Shown: positions 47,824-60,454, counted from the first letter of the stretch. The stretch: 64,000 bases of DNA from Siphonodentalium dalli (GCA_032622095.1 CP136061.1:171871107-171935106); one strand, 5' to 3'. Made by a program: numbers and translations. The notes: generated by a model from the letters alone, not told the origin.

Positions 47824-48269
47824 TTAATTTGCTGCGTTGTCGAATTATGAAATTATACCGTAATCCAGTGCTGCCGTTAACAATGCAAATTTGATTTCGT
47901 ACAAGTAATTTTGCGATTAGGCAACTTGTCCTCATTTTGTTCATCGGTCACCGTTAATGTGCAAACCAGTATCAAAAGAAGAATAAAGACTCAAATAAAT
48001 TATTCCCCTACCCCGGTTTATAGTATACTTTCCGTGTGACATGTTTCAATTTGTCATTCTATTTCTATATCAAACTCACTTTTAATGGTGAACGCAAAAC
48101 AGGGGGTTTACAGCTAGCCTAAAAAGTTACACAGTCATCTCTGCCCGTGCTATATTTGCGACATCGTCGGATTCTGAGAATACTGTAAACCCAGTGCTAT
48201 TAGTGTCGTAAACAATGCAAATCTTTTTAGATGCTCCCAATGATGCAGACAGCTAGTCGGCTTATTTGG

Positions 48270-49319
48270 TAGAGATGGGCGGTACTCGGTATTTACCGTG
48301 CGGTATCGATCGGTATCGGCGTAATACCAATATACCGTACCGAATTTCGAATTTGCGGTTCAATTAAAATTATTCATCAATTTCATGTGTTGCCAACTTG
48401 TGTGTCTTTGTAATTGTATTGAGTAAAGTTTATCAGTAAAAACTCCCTAATTTCGTAGGATATATTTATAGTATGCTATGTCGTTACCTTTCTATTAATT
48501 GATCATCGGCATCGTGCAATTGCGCAACTTTTAACTGGTGTAAGCGATTTTTCGCCCACGAAGATTTACGAACCTAAATATGTTCAAATCGATTACACAA
48601 TGGCTTTTGAATAGTTAAAGATGGAGCAGGGAATCTCTGAATCTCTTAGTGAAAGTGACAATATGTAATCATGTTAAAAACATTAACGCAATAGTCAGTT
48701 ATATGATGTGGCAAAATTAATGTTGATTGGCACAAAGTCTGCGTGTCCATGGGAGTACGGGGTCTGAATTTCCCTGAAATCTACTTTCACTTTCTAAAAA
48801 TAGAACAGATCCATCAAATTATTTAAGAATTCTTTTATACAACGTGTTTTGCTCAAATACATAATGCTGTGTTTGCATGGCAGATTTATTTCGCCGTTGG
48901 GACTATTTATTGCGAATTCCGATTTGTGAATTGTAATTTTATTCATTCACGAAAATGTAATGTGACGAAATTGACACGTATACATATTGCAGTCATGCAT
49001 TGAGCATTCTCTCATTCTTTTCAAAAGCAGCATTCTCTCATTCTTTTCAAAAGCTGTGCGGTGGCATGTGTGTAAATGATCAAAGAGATGTGTGAATATC
49101 ACTTAATTATGTAGGTCATTTGTTGCGTAATTTAGCTGGAGTCGGCCAGTCATGAATGTAGTAAACCCGCGCACTTGGATTACCACAATTTACTGGAAAT
49201 CTCTAATCTGGTCTTATAATTAAGAGCCAATACCGTTTACCATACCGTTACCGAGGTAAATCAACGAAAATTTACTGATACCGATACCGAGATTGAAATT
49301 TCAATACCGCCCATCTTTG
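48270..49319. mobile_element. Non-autonomous hAT element nested in E1
   Basis: 1,050 bp. Left TIR TAGAGATGGGCGGTA, inverse right TIR CAAAGATGGGCGGTA, and a perfect 8-bp duplication TTATTTGG (48262-48269, 49320-49327). Subterminal regions are rich in ACCGTACCG / CGGTATCGG words. No coding capacity. Confidence 0.92.
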
Positions 49320-49551
49320 TTATTTGGTGAGTCAGCAGCGTGACAAAATTCGTGATTTCGTGATATCGCCCTATTAACGTTCTTGTGCGAGCCGAGTTTT
49401 CCAAGTGTGGTATTTTTAGATATCATATTCCACCAGTACAAAACCTTGGAACGTTTTGAAGTTTCAACAGGCAAACTTAACTATTTGTTGCAGAACACCG
49501 GTCTTTCCAATTACGGTACCGATTGAATAAGTATAGGAAAACATTGAAAAC

Positions 49552-49624
49552 ATGGATGACGACGAGTCGCGAATGGTGAAATTTGGCGCCCGGAATGATT
49601 TTATCGCTGCCGAGTTGAAGCTGA
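49552..49624 (+). pseudogene. Short exon-like module inside E1
   Basis: ATGGATGACGACGAGTC opens a 24-codon frame ending at a strong donor, CTGA|GTATGT. The stretch is homologous to the exon-like ORF 58448-58536 (minus) of the neighbouring Harbinger-like element, but indels shift its frame. It may be a relic of an element gene or a captured host exon. Confidence 0.35.
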
Positions 49625-51346
49625 GTATGTTTATAGGAAACAGGCGACATATGCCCGATATTTTGTGTTTTGTGCTTTTATCTGAGATAAGTTTGTCCTG
49701 GCACCTGGTTAAGCCTGCATAACTTGAATCATCGATGTATATCGATGCTTGAATATATTATATTAGGATACCGATTTATAAACTCGATTAAACACTTATT
49801 TTTGGGACTTTATGCCAGTAACTGTGGAACTATTTATATGCTTTAAATTATAGCAGCCTGGTATCTTGAAAAGTTTAAAATTAATTGGGTCACTTGAACC
49901 TCATTCGGCTGGAGTTTATTTCAGTCATTGGAAATGGACACGAAATAGAAGACCTGGTACAGTATACTCCAAGCATAAAAATGTCGTTATTTGAATATTC
50001 ATCATTATTTACAGCGAGAAACAGTCCAATGGGGAGAAAATAGTCAAATTTTATGGGAGGCTATTATAAAATTAAATGCACAGACGCATAATCAAATTGC
50101 ATTGAAACGAAATTTAAAAAATAATTTAACCCAATAACACAACCCAGAGAGAAGATTGAATCTTCCGGTTTAATATGAGTGACAGGCCATGGGGTGGAGC
50201 TTAAAGGGAATCCACCAATCGCGTAAAGAATAGATAAATAGTGCAGAAATTACACAATGGCTTGCCGACAAAATACTAAACAATTAGTGATAATTGAATG
50301 ATAACTAGATGAATATGCAGATTGTGAACCGAACTTACTAGAATATTAGATTAGATACTATGGCAATCGGTGATGAATAAAGTGTACTTTGGTACGAATA
50401 AAGTGTACTTCAATGCGATAAAAGTGAAGTGAAATGACACGATTTACGTGTATATATATAATAAAGTACGGAATCGGGATCGAAATAGAGCATGCATCGA
50501 TCATAATTATTACTGCCAATTAATCAAACAATACCTAATATTATAAAACAATGCAAACAACGTGTTAACAGAGGGGTAAATCGTAGATAAGATACAGTGC
50601 AAGTTACTGACTGAATTAATTCTTCTTTGCCATTCATAATGGCTGATAATAAAACATGCGGTGTGTTTCCTAGTAAAACTTTGCAAATTCCGATGAATGT
50701 AACAAAAACTCCGCTATAACGTCACGCAAACTCCATTTACGTCGTAACAAAAACTCTGTTACGTTGTAACAAAAACTCCGCCGGACACTTCGCTATAACT
50801 CCGATGAAATTTTCAAAAACTCTGGCGTGTTTTACGCTATTTACCTTACAGGAGATTGGAGTTTTTGAGCGGAGAGAGGAGATAAAACTGCGTTCTCCGG
50901 CGGAATTTCCGCTTGTAATTTGACAAGGTCCCTAATAGAAATGCCAGCTTTCAACATAAACAATTCCTGTGATATTAATGGGTCAGCAGTAAGGTGGCTT
51001 ATCATGATCTATGATTGTTTGTAGAATTTGACACCTTATCATTGTAAACTTAAATTGGACTGTCTTAACCCAAGTACAAATGTATTCCATGTCCAGGTCA
51101 CCTTTCACATTTAACCCAAGGCTGTGGTGGTGCAGCATTACAGATCCTGTACCAGTGCATTATCTTATATAAATGCGAGTGACCCATAAATTCCAATAAT
51201 TTGTGTTATGTACATTTATCTATAATAGTACATAACAGTATACTCTATAATTCAACACCAAAACTCTCATTTATGATTCTGATCATAGTAATTTACTATC
51301 GCCAAGGGATGGGTTAATATCTGCCGATCGTGATCGGCCTCTCGTT

Positions 51347-52060
51347 CCCAAGTGTTCAGGTCTGGATATCCCACCCCCCACCATGACATGATTAAAAATC
51401 TTCTTATGGTTTTATTGCTTATTTTGCTTTATATAGTCATGAAACGGCAAGAAATTAAGAAATTAACGTCTTCCGAGATAAAGTCAGGTTTAGGGAGGGG
51501 GGAGATGTCCCCCCCCCCGTCCAGCACCTACATGACAATAAATCCTCTTATGGTTTATTGCTTATTTTGCTTTATATAGTCAGAAGGAAATTAACTTATT
51601 CCAAGATATGACCCAACATCCATATTATATACCCAGAATCCAAAGGTACCGGTATAGGCACATAAACATGTTCTAAGATTGGCCCTTTAACTATTCAACC
51701 CCAAATTGGAGCCTGTGCGGTGGAAACCTATAAAGTCAGCTACAACTGAGTCATGTCCTGATGCAGGAGGGTCCAGATATATTATATGCCAGAATTCAAA
51801 GATATAGGCCCATACACATTTTCTATGATGGCCCTTAAAATGTTGAATCCAAAGGTATGGGCACATATAAATAATAAACATTTTCTAAGATGGGCCCTTA
51901 AAATGTTGGACCCAAAATTGGAGCCTGTGCCACCCCAAACCCTGACTCAAACAACTTTTTCTCAGAAGGAGTTAATTTCTTTCCATTTCGTGGGGGGGGG
52001 GGGGGGGGGGGAGTTTCCAGGCCATGATATCTCCCCTCACCCCAAACCCTGACTCTAACA
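51347..52060. other. No gene; poly-G tracts
   Basis: Contains G/C runs near 51495-51520 and G20 at 51992-52011, and repeated phrases (TTTTCTAAGATGG/GGCCCTTAAAATGTTG at about 51820 and 51885). The short frames over these are artefacts. Confidence 0.5.
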
Positions 52061-52637
52061 AATTTGTATGTATGGTACACATATTGTCGATGTCCGGATT
52101 GACCACTCGTCGTTCGTCTGTCTGTCTGTCCGTAGACACTTTATGCATGGTGCGATAACTCAAACATTTTTTATCTGATTGAAACCTAATTTTCTATGTG
52201 AATTTCTCAGCCCAAACTAGAGATCGAGTTCGAATATGGGTTTGATCCGATTTATTTTAAAGGAGTTATGACCCTTTTTGAGATTTATTTTTAGATTGAA
52301 CTCCTTGCTCAATTTAACAAAATCAAAAATTATTAAATTTTTTTACTTTGATAATAAAATTTTTTTTAATTAAAATAAAAAACAATTGTCATTGACACTT
52401 TCATTTGTTTGGGTTTTATATCATTAACTAGAAGGTGACCCGATTTCGTCCGGGCTTTATCATTAATTAGGTGTGATGTCCTGTTTTGAAAATATGAAGA
52501 TTTTATTGCAATAGTTACATATGTAATATAATGATATCAATAAATTACCATGTGACCATCCAATATCCAGAGTATATGAGAGTAGGTTTAATAGATGTCA
52601 TTCCAAATGAAATCTGTTAGTAATTGAGTGATGTCAT

Positions 52638-53508
52638 CAGGGTTCGCGCTGGCCCAAAATTCCCAGGTGCCAACACTGTTGCCATTTGCCTTATTTTTAG
52701 AGCGACTTTATACTTTCTGTTGCCACTTTTTTCCGACCAATATTTCTTGTTGCCACTTTTGAATTTAGTTTTCCACAAAAAAAAACAAACAAACAAGCAA
52801 ATTACTTATTATATGTATATATTTATTTTATCAATGATGTGCAACAATTAACAAGAAATACCAAGTAATCATAACATTTGTGGTGTAGCACACGTCGATG
52901 TTAAATCAACCACCTTATTTGGACTATCGATAATGTCTGAATGTCCGAAGAAATCAGTATCTTTCTTAATTTTAGAAGCACGTTGTGTGTCTGGTGCATT
53001 GTTGCCGAAATCTAACTTGCGCTTACGATTCATATTTGCTGTTCGTCACAGATTGTGAAAGCTGAGTTTAATACGAAGGACATATTTAATTATATATGAT
53101 AGTTTATCTAACACCTTCTATCAATAGTTTCCTAACGATGTAGACTTCAGGAAGCACTTTGTTTGGCTAATGTTTGTCAAATTGGAGTAAATAGCCGTAC
53201 TCAGTGTTATAATCAAGTAGAAATTCAAAACCCATTCACCCCAGCAATATAATAAGTCGATCTGACATAAGCCGCGAATCTATTATACATGTACACTTTC
53301 AATTAGGACCCAATTAGCTATGTCGCGACCGGATATCAATGTGTGTTTTGTTTCCGACCGATTGACTGCAAGCTTTATTATATGCCCGAAAGGTAACAAT
53401 TGCCAAAAAGCTAGGTGCCAATTTTTGTAGCCAATCGGGATCTTTTTGGAGCCATTTCATTTTTTTTATAGCAATTTGCTAAATTGGCAATCGGCAGCGC
53501 GAACCCTG
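52638..53508. mobile_element. Non-autonomous hAT element with perfect 8-bp TSD
   Basis: 871 bp with perfect 14-bp TIRs CAGGGTTCGCGCTG / CAGCGCGAACCCTG and the perfect duplication GATGTCAT (52630-52637, 53509-53516). Subterminal words GTTGCCACTTTT and GGTGCCAA recur on both sides. It keeps a short ORF on the minus strand. Confidence 0.95.
52869..53033 (-). pseudogene. 54-codon ORF, probable transposase N-terminal remnant
   Basis: From ATG 53033 to TGA 52869: begins MNRKRKLDFGNNAPDT, then ASKIKKDTDFF. The basic start (RKRK, a possible nuclear-localisation patch) followed by a polar acidic stretch resembles the N-termini of ZNF862/hAT-like proteins, which start before the zinc finger. No zinc finger or RNase-H core remains. 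It is a plausible relic of the autonomous parent rather than a functional gene. Confidence 0.45.
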
Positions 53509-53516
53509 GATGTCAT

Positions 53517-54523
53517 ATGGTTTAGAGCTCTAGGGGTGGTTAGAAGATAAAGATAAACAACTGCTCACTGGCTGGCAAATTGTTTATACTATCTGTCAAA
53601 TTGATTAATGGCAGTATGAGACTCTTGTTTCTCCTATTCTATATTCCATTGATCTGCTTCGAAAATAATTAGCCCTTTCCAAGGTTACCATATACACATG
53701 CTATAATGTACATGGATTCTTCCTCATATCTCTTATCTATGGTTGACATGCCAGATATTCACTTCTATCAATTTTGATATTGACTGATTAATTGATTTTT
53801 GAAAAATATATTAACCCTTCAGACACATGCTTTCAATTTGAAATTAAAATAATGGCTGATAGCCAATATTATTTATCAATGCAATAGATAACAGGCAGAT
53901 AAATCTACATGACTATTGCAGGTGATGCCTTGTTTTGAAAATAAAGATGGTAGATGTTGTTAATATTTCCAGGAACCTTATTTTCCCATTTGTTCATATT
54001 GTCATGGTTGATTGAATTTTAGGGGCCACAGAGCGCTTAGAAGATTGAAGGTTATGGATTGTAAAACATTGTAATGTGTGAAACCATTTGATTGAGGGCT
54101 ACTTACTTTCTTTATATGAACTATGGTAATCTGTTTTGATTCAGGGGTCATAGGGGCCAGCATCCTCATCATATTATGTCTGTATAACATTATATAGATA
54201 ACACTTTTGTATTGTATAAACTACATATATTTTGGAAAACCATACACCCCTGTTATGAAACACTTTATCTTGCATGTACCTAACAATATAAGCATTCCTT
54301 ATTACACGGGTCAGATATGCTCTTATCAATAACAACTCGGGAGAATGGGGGGGGGGGGGGGGGTAGTAATTAAAGAACAATTTAAATATGAGATACAATC
54401 CCATACATGTATGTTGTTCTGAACAGTCTGGCTTGTCAACAAATTATACTTTGTCTTTAGAAGTGAATGAATTTTGAATATCTGGCATGTCAAAAGTTGC
54501 CGAGATAGGGATTTATCACTTTT
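53517..54523. other. No gene; decayed repeat DNA
   Basis: Phrases such as TTAACCCTTTCC and ACACATGCTAT echo family A cores, so this is probably old family A sequence. G17 at 54347-54363. Confidence 0.45.
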
Positions 54524-57252
54524 TAGCTCACCTGAGACGAAGTCTCCGGTGGAGCTATAGTCATCACTCCTCGTCCGTCCGTCCGTCCGTCAAGAATCAT
54601 CTTCTCGTCCCGAAACGTAAGACGTAACGTGTTCATATTTGGTGTGGATGTTCCCTAGGTGAATCACATTCAGATTTGTTCAAATGAGGTCACTGGGTCA
54701 AATAGTTGTGAAAGCAGGGCCATAACTCTATTCCTCCATAGTAATTCTTAGAACGGCTTCTTTTACTGAACTTTAAGGCCTTATGGATTCATATTTGGTG
54801 TGGATGTTCCCTAGTTGATTCAGATTTGTTAAAATGAGGTCACCAGGTTGATTAGTTGAGAAACCAGGGCCATAACTCTATTCCTCCATAGTAATTCTTA
54901 GAATGACTTCTTCTTTTGAACCATTTGAACGATTTAGCTTACATTTGGTATGGAGAGTCCTTGTGTGACTGGGGTTCAGATTTGTTCAAATGGGGTCACT
55001 GGGTCAAATAGGGGCAGAGCCAGGGCCCAGGGACATAACTCTTAATTTTTTTTTAATTCAAATCCTTGTTTTAAACCCTTGCACCCCAAACCCCCTCCCT
55101 CACCACCACCACTGCATGTCCCTGCCACCCCACACCAGATCCCTGCAAGGTTCACACCATTAAAAGCCTTACACTTTAGTTTAGTATATGACATGCCAGG
55201 AACTGACCAGCCTTAATTCTCACAGTGCTCACAGCTGTGTGTCCAGTCATTATAAAGTAATTAACTATTATCTCAATATCCACATTTATCAGGCTAAGAG
55301 AGAAAGAGGTGTGTGAATGAAATTTAATCCTATGTGTTTACAGCAATCTCAAATACAACTCTAACTGTTTGACAGTTTACACATTTTATAATAGTATTAG
55401 TATTAACCATTTCATTACCAGAGCTATGCTTGTACAGCAATAAAGACCCTGCACCAGTGTATTCTCCTATTTATAAGAGAATACACTGGGGTTCAAGATC
55501 AAGGAAATATTGTTAGGCCAATATAGTCAGACATCCAAATAAATCACACATGTCCTATTCTCGCAGGGATGTCCCCACATATGTTTGGGGAGGGGGCAAA
55601 TTTCTCAGATTTGTTCATTGAGATGTAATTTTTTTTCCAAAACCAATTACATATACTAAAATAATATGAATATAAAATAATAGACCATTGATGAAGAGAA
55701 ATGAGCTCCTAGTTTTAATATTTGTCCAATATTTATTATTTTATAACAAGGTACTAGTATCATGCCAGTGCATTGTCTTATATATGTGAGTCCCACAGGT
55801 AGCCTCACCTAAGAGAATGCACTGGCTTTCAAGGTTAAGGAAATATTGTTAGGCAAATGTAGTCAAGCATCCAATAAATCACAGATGTCATATTCTTGCA
55901 GGGATGTCCCCATGGGTTGAGGGGGTGGAATTAGCAGATTAGTTCAATGAGATGTAATTTGTTTTCTCAAAATTAATTATTTAGACTAAAATGAATATAA
56001 AATAGTAAACTACTTAATTTTTTAACCCCCAGATTACATTATATAAAATATTATATACCATTTGAAAGAGCAAGCTCCAAAACATTGTATTATCAACTTA
56101 TCCAGTATAATAAACTGTGGACATGTTGTTTTTATTGAGTTGCCAAAGAGTTTTGTCATCTAGATTGCAGTAAAAAGCTAAATTATTTTCAATGCAGGGG
56201 GAATAACTCTATATATTAAAGATGGAGTTCTTCCCCTTCCATTAAAAAAGTTTGAATTCTGTTGCATTTTGGGATCCAAAGGGGGGGGGGAGTCATTCTA
56301 TAATTTCAATAGTTTTTGGCTCACCATATAGTCATCACTCCTTGTCCGTCCATCAACAATTCTTTAAACTTCTCCTCTGGAACCATAAGACCGTATGGGT
56401 TCATAGTTGGTGTGGATATTGCCTAGGTGACTCACATTCAGATTTGTTCAAATGAGGTCACTGGGTCAAATGTGGGCAGGGCCAGGGACATAACTCCAAA
56501 AAATATTAAAAATTGCAAGTGAAGTCTGACATTTTTATAAACATTTCCTGGAGATCTGCTAGAGGTCATTAATTCCCAATTACAACATCAATCTATCATA
56601 TGTATTGTTCAAATCTTTCAACAGGACATTTAACTCTCCCACACCCACCACTTCACCAGAACATATTTGGCAAACTTGAAAAGTGTTCTTTGAAAGAACC
56701 ACCAGCTCTATTTAGTTCACATTTAATATTGAGGCTCCTTTGGTGATGTGTGATTCAGATTTGTTTAATCAGGGTCACCAAGTCAAGTAGGTGCAAGGCC
56801 AGCTACATTACTCTTTCTCTCCATAGTAATTCATGATACGTCTTCTATGCAAGAATGAAATGGCCTATTTTGCTTATATTTAGTAGGAAATTACCTTGGG
56901 TGACAGATTTGTGAAAATGGCATCACAAAGTCGAATAAGGTGCAGAGCCAGAGACATAACTATTTCACAACATAGTAATTCTTAAAATATGTATGGAAGA
57001 GCCAAGAACTAGTTGGCTTATTTAGCATGGAATGTTCTTGTTTGACTGCAATACAGATATTTTTAATGGGGTAACCATCAGGTCTATTTTATAAAAAAGG
57101 CGCTTGTGAGATTGGAAATTTCCAACAATTGGGGAAAGTTTGAGATGTCAATTGTATAATTCCAACCTAAGACTTGGGAGTCTGGAGCCCAGTCGGGAGG
57201 GGACTTGTTGGGAGGGGGGGGGGGGGGTGATTAGTAGTGTACAGTTGGTAAT
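54524..57252 (+). mobile_element. Helentron-like family B element, second copy
   Basis: Left hairpin AGCTCACCTGAGACGAAGTC...GGTGGAGCT at 54525-54556, (GTCC)n at 54574-54590, and tandem units with CAGATTTGTTCAAATGAGGTCAC. A second decayed left end is at 56315-56355 (GGCTCACC, CCTTGTCCGTCC). The terminal stretch 57095-57252, with GATTGGAAATTTCCAACAATT and a 16-G run (57212-57227), matches 23400-23575. Between them, 55429-55690 and 55769-56015 are diverged direct copies of each other (AGAGAATRCACTGG, AAGGAAATATTGTTAGGC, GCAGGGATGTCCCCA). Confidence 0.65.
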
Positions 57253-57388
57253 TTGGCCACATATCCTGTTTAGATCTGTCTTGTTCTTCCAATGAGTTAT
57301 TTTAAATTCCTAAACATATCCTCCGAAATCACTAAACCATTTGATCTCACAGTGAGAGGTCTTTGGTAGAATAGGGACAGAGTTATAA

Positions 57389-57466
57389 AGAGATTTAAAA
57401 CTACTCCTCCCCACCCCAAATACTTTAAGAGATTTAAAACTACTCCTCCCCACCCCAAATACTTTA
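57389..57466. repeat. 39-bp direct tandem duplication
   Basis: AGAGATTTAAAACTACTCC... repeated exactly once with a 39-bp period (57389, 57428). Confidence 0.95.
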
Positions 57467-58447
57467 AGCCAAATTATTTGAGCTTTTGATTTCAAGTTGG
57501 GTACTGATGTATGGATTCCTGTGATCATATCTTTGAATTGAAAAATTATCAGTTATTGCTAATCGCTATCGCCAAGGTATGGGTTAAACATCTGATCGGC
57601 CTCTCATTCTTGAAAGAAGTTAATTTCTTGTAGTTTCATGGCTATATATAATGCAAATTAAGCAATACAAGAGGATTTTTTGCAATGTAGGTGCTGGGTG
57701 GGGGGATATCCTGTTAGGGGTCATCTCAAAACTCCAATCGGTACCGATTGCCATTTACCGATTGTATTCAAGCCTTTTGAATCGGAAAACAATCGGTAAG
57801 TCAGACAGCGTAATCACGTTAGTAGCGTCATGAACGGTAAAATCGGTACCGATTCTACCAATCAAAGTGAATGCTTTACGTCGCAGTCGGTATTTAAAGT
57901 CAATCGGTGAAATCGGTACCGATTGAAACTATTAACATTCGATTTGTTGTTGTACCGTTTAGTATGAAAAAGTGAACGCCGCAGTCGCAAAGACACTCGG
58001 TGAAATCGGTACTGATTGAGACGTTTTATGTTGGATTTTTGTTATACATGTACATAGATCTAGGGCCTAGATGATCGTGGATTTTCCATCGAAAAAAAAA
58101 TCCAATAGTAGTTTATTTGCATTGTTTTAGGTATTAGGTATTATTAGACTAATTGGTAGTAACAATAATTATCCTCATCGGAAATACTTCTATTTCGTTT
58201 CCGATTCCGCACTTTACATATGCACATAAATTGTATCATTTCACTCCACTTTCATCTCATCAAATTATACTTTAATCATCATTGATTGTCATATCATCTA
58301 CCATTTTAGCATAATTTATAAATCGGTATACTAATATAAGGAACTCAAGTTATGAAAGAATTGCCAAATGGCCGGACAAACATATCCCAAATACAAGCAC
58401 AAAATACTGGGCATAGCCTATCTCGCCTGTTCCTATAAATAACATAC

Positions 58448-58536
58448 TCAGCTACAACTCTGCACAGCGATAAAATCGTTCCGGGCGTCAAATTAATGGA
58501 GTTTAAAACATTTTCAACATTAGCGACGCCATCCAT
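58448..58536 (-). pseudogene. Exon-like ORF inside element B (unrecognised)
   Basis: On the minus strand, ATGGATGGCGTCGCTAATG opens a 30-codon frame: MDGVANVENVLNSINLTPG, then TILSLCRVVAE. It ends at a consensus donor GA|GTATGTT (58447-58441); the frame also stays open past the donor to 58345. Diverged copies lie in inverse orientation at about 58660-58770 and 59630-59740 (stop and donor lost), and in element E1 at 49552-49624. Family unknown; could be the first exon of an element-encoded protein. Confidence 0.4.
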
Positions 58537-60454
58537 GTTTTTGTATACTTATTCAATCGGTAATTGGAAAGACATCTGTTCTGAAACAAATAGTATGTCG
58601 GAACACATGTACTTTTTTCAGAACACCGGTTCCCTTCTTACGATGTTAAGAAATAAAATGGGGGCGCCGAGTCACTCATCGCTATTAAATGGTGAAAAAT
58701 GTTTTAAACTCCGTTAATTTAGCATCCGGAACGATTTATCGCTGCAGAGTTGTAGCTGATTATGTTATTTATAGGAAACAGACGACATATGCCCGGTATT
58801 TTGTGTTTTGTGCTTGTATGTGGGACTATCGGATATGTTTGTCCGGCTATTAGGTAATTCTTTCATAACTTGAGTTCCTTATATTAGAATACCGATTTTA
58901 TAAATTCGATTGAAACCTTATTTTTGGGACTTTATGTCCAGTAACTGTGTTTATTCAGACTAAAAAGTGAGTGATTTGGCTTCACGCCCATTGGCTTAAA
59001 CCACAGCTGTCAATCAAACTAAAAATGGGCGTGCATTTGTCGCCAAGATGTAAACACGATTTGCACAACACGAATTACCACGTTCGATCTGGGCTCGATT
59101 ATCACAATGCATGCGTGACAATTACCTAACACTTAATTAATTAATATAAATACCTCATTACCGGAGTAATGTATTCGAACTGCAAATTTGGCATAACAGT
59201 ATACTTTCTAATAGTTCATTGAGGGTATATAGGGTGTACTGTAGATGTAGAATATCAATGCTATATTGATCAGTCGAACTTCGAAGGATTTGATATATAT
59301 ACGCGGTACTGGCTAAACTTATACATTAATACATAGTCATAAATCAATAAATAAACGAAAAATATTTTTTTGCTTATAGAGATATTACCAAGACGCTGCT
59401 ATTATTGGCGACGTTTTTGAGCAACGTTCTGATTGGTAAATTTGGTACCGATTTTACCAATCGACGCGTTCAACAAAAACATTTTCAACATTAGCGACGC
59501 CATCCATGTTTTTGTATACTTATTCAATCGGTAATTGGAAAGACATCTGTTCTGAAACAAATAGTATGTCGGAACACATGTACTTTTTTCAGAACACCGG
59601 TTCCCTTCTTACGATGTTAAGAAATAAAATGGGGCGCCGAGTCACTCATCGCTATTAAATGGTGAAAAATGTTTTAAACTCCGTTAATTTAGCATCCGGA
59701 ACGATTTATCGCTGCAGAGTTGTAGCTGATTATGTTATTTATAGGAAACAGACGACATATGCCCGGTATTTTGTGTTTTGTGCTTGTATGTGGGACTATC
59801 GGATATGTTTGTCCGGCTATTAGGTAATTCTTTCATAACTTGAGTTCCTTATATTAGAATACCGATTTTATAAATTCGATTGAAACCTTATTTTTGGGAC
59901 TTTATGTCCAGTAACTGTGTTTATTCAGACTAAAAAGTGAGTGATTTGGCTTCACGCCCATTGGCTTAAACCACAGCTGTCAATCAAACTAAAAATGGGC
60001 GTGCATTTGTCGCCAAGATGTAAACACGATTTGCACAACACGAATTACCACGTTCGATCTGGGCTCGATTATCACAATGCATGCGTGACAATTACCTAAC
60101 ACTTAATTAATTAATTAATATAAATACCTCATTACCGGAGTAATGTATTCGAACTGCAAATTTGGCATAACAGTATACTTTCTAATAGTTCATTGAGGGT
60201 ATATAGGGTGTACTGTAGATGTAGAATATCAATGCTATATTGATCAGTCGAACTTCGAAGGATTTGATATATATACGCGGTACTGGCTAAACTTATACAT
60301 TAATACATAGTCATAAATCAATAAATAAACGAAAAATATTTTTTTGCTTATAGAGATATTACCAAGACGCTGCTATTATTGGCGACGTTTTTGAGCAACG
60401 TTCTGATTGGTAAATTTGGTACCGATTTTACCAATCGACGCGTTCAACAAAAAC
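58506..60454. repeat. 971-bp tandem duplication inside element B
   Basis: Units 58506-59476 and 59477-60454, both running from ACATTTTCAACATTAGCGAC to CGACGCGTTCAACAAAAAC. They are nearly identical; I see a G-run difference near 58665/59635 and a 4-bp TTAA expansion near 60110. Confidence 0.95.

Larger units (their letters stand above)
47010..50932. mobile_element. PIF/Harbinger-like element E1, TAA duplication
   Basis: TIRs begin GGGACCTTGTCAAATTACAA and continue with GCGGAA.TTCCGCCGGAGAAC in inverse at 50895-50932. TAA flanks both sides (47007-47009, 50933-50935), the TWA duplication expected for PIF/Harbinger. Subterminal regions carry many ACTCCG / CTCCGCT / CTCCGTT words on both sides (47061-47225, 50705-50890). 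No transposase seen. Two smaller elements are nested inside (47454-47823 and 48270-49319). Confidence 0.83.
46338..51346 (+). mobile_element. Helentron-like family A element (A2) interrupted by Harbinger
   Basis: Left subTIR ATGTTTACCCATACC at 46338, short GTCC/GTCT array near 46401-46420, family A unit, then interrupted at 47007. The right part 50936-51346 ends with GGGATGGGTTAATATCTG, hairpin GCCGATC-GT-GATCGGC and CTCTCGTT (51339-51346). Without the insertion it would be about 1.1 kb. Confidence 0.7.
52066..57608 (+). mobile_element. Helentron-like family A element (A3), heavily interrupted
   Basis: Left end TATGTATGGTACACATA, short GTCTGTCTGTCTGTCC array (52114-52130), and one family A unit with ATAACTCAAAC...GAGTTATGACCC. 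The right end 57559-57608 has CGCCAAGGTATGGGTTAAAC, a deleted hairpin (GATCGGC only) and CTCTCATT. Inserted between are a hAT MITE (52638-53508) and family B material (54524-57250). That the two ends belong to one copy is inferred from order and orientation. Confidence 0.5.
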
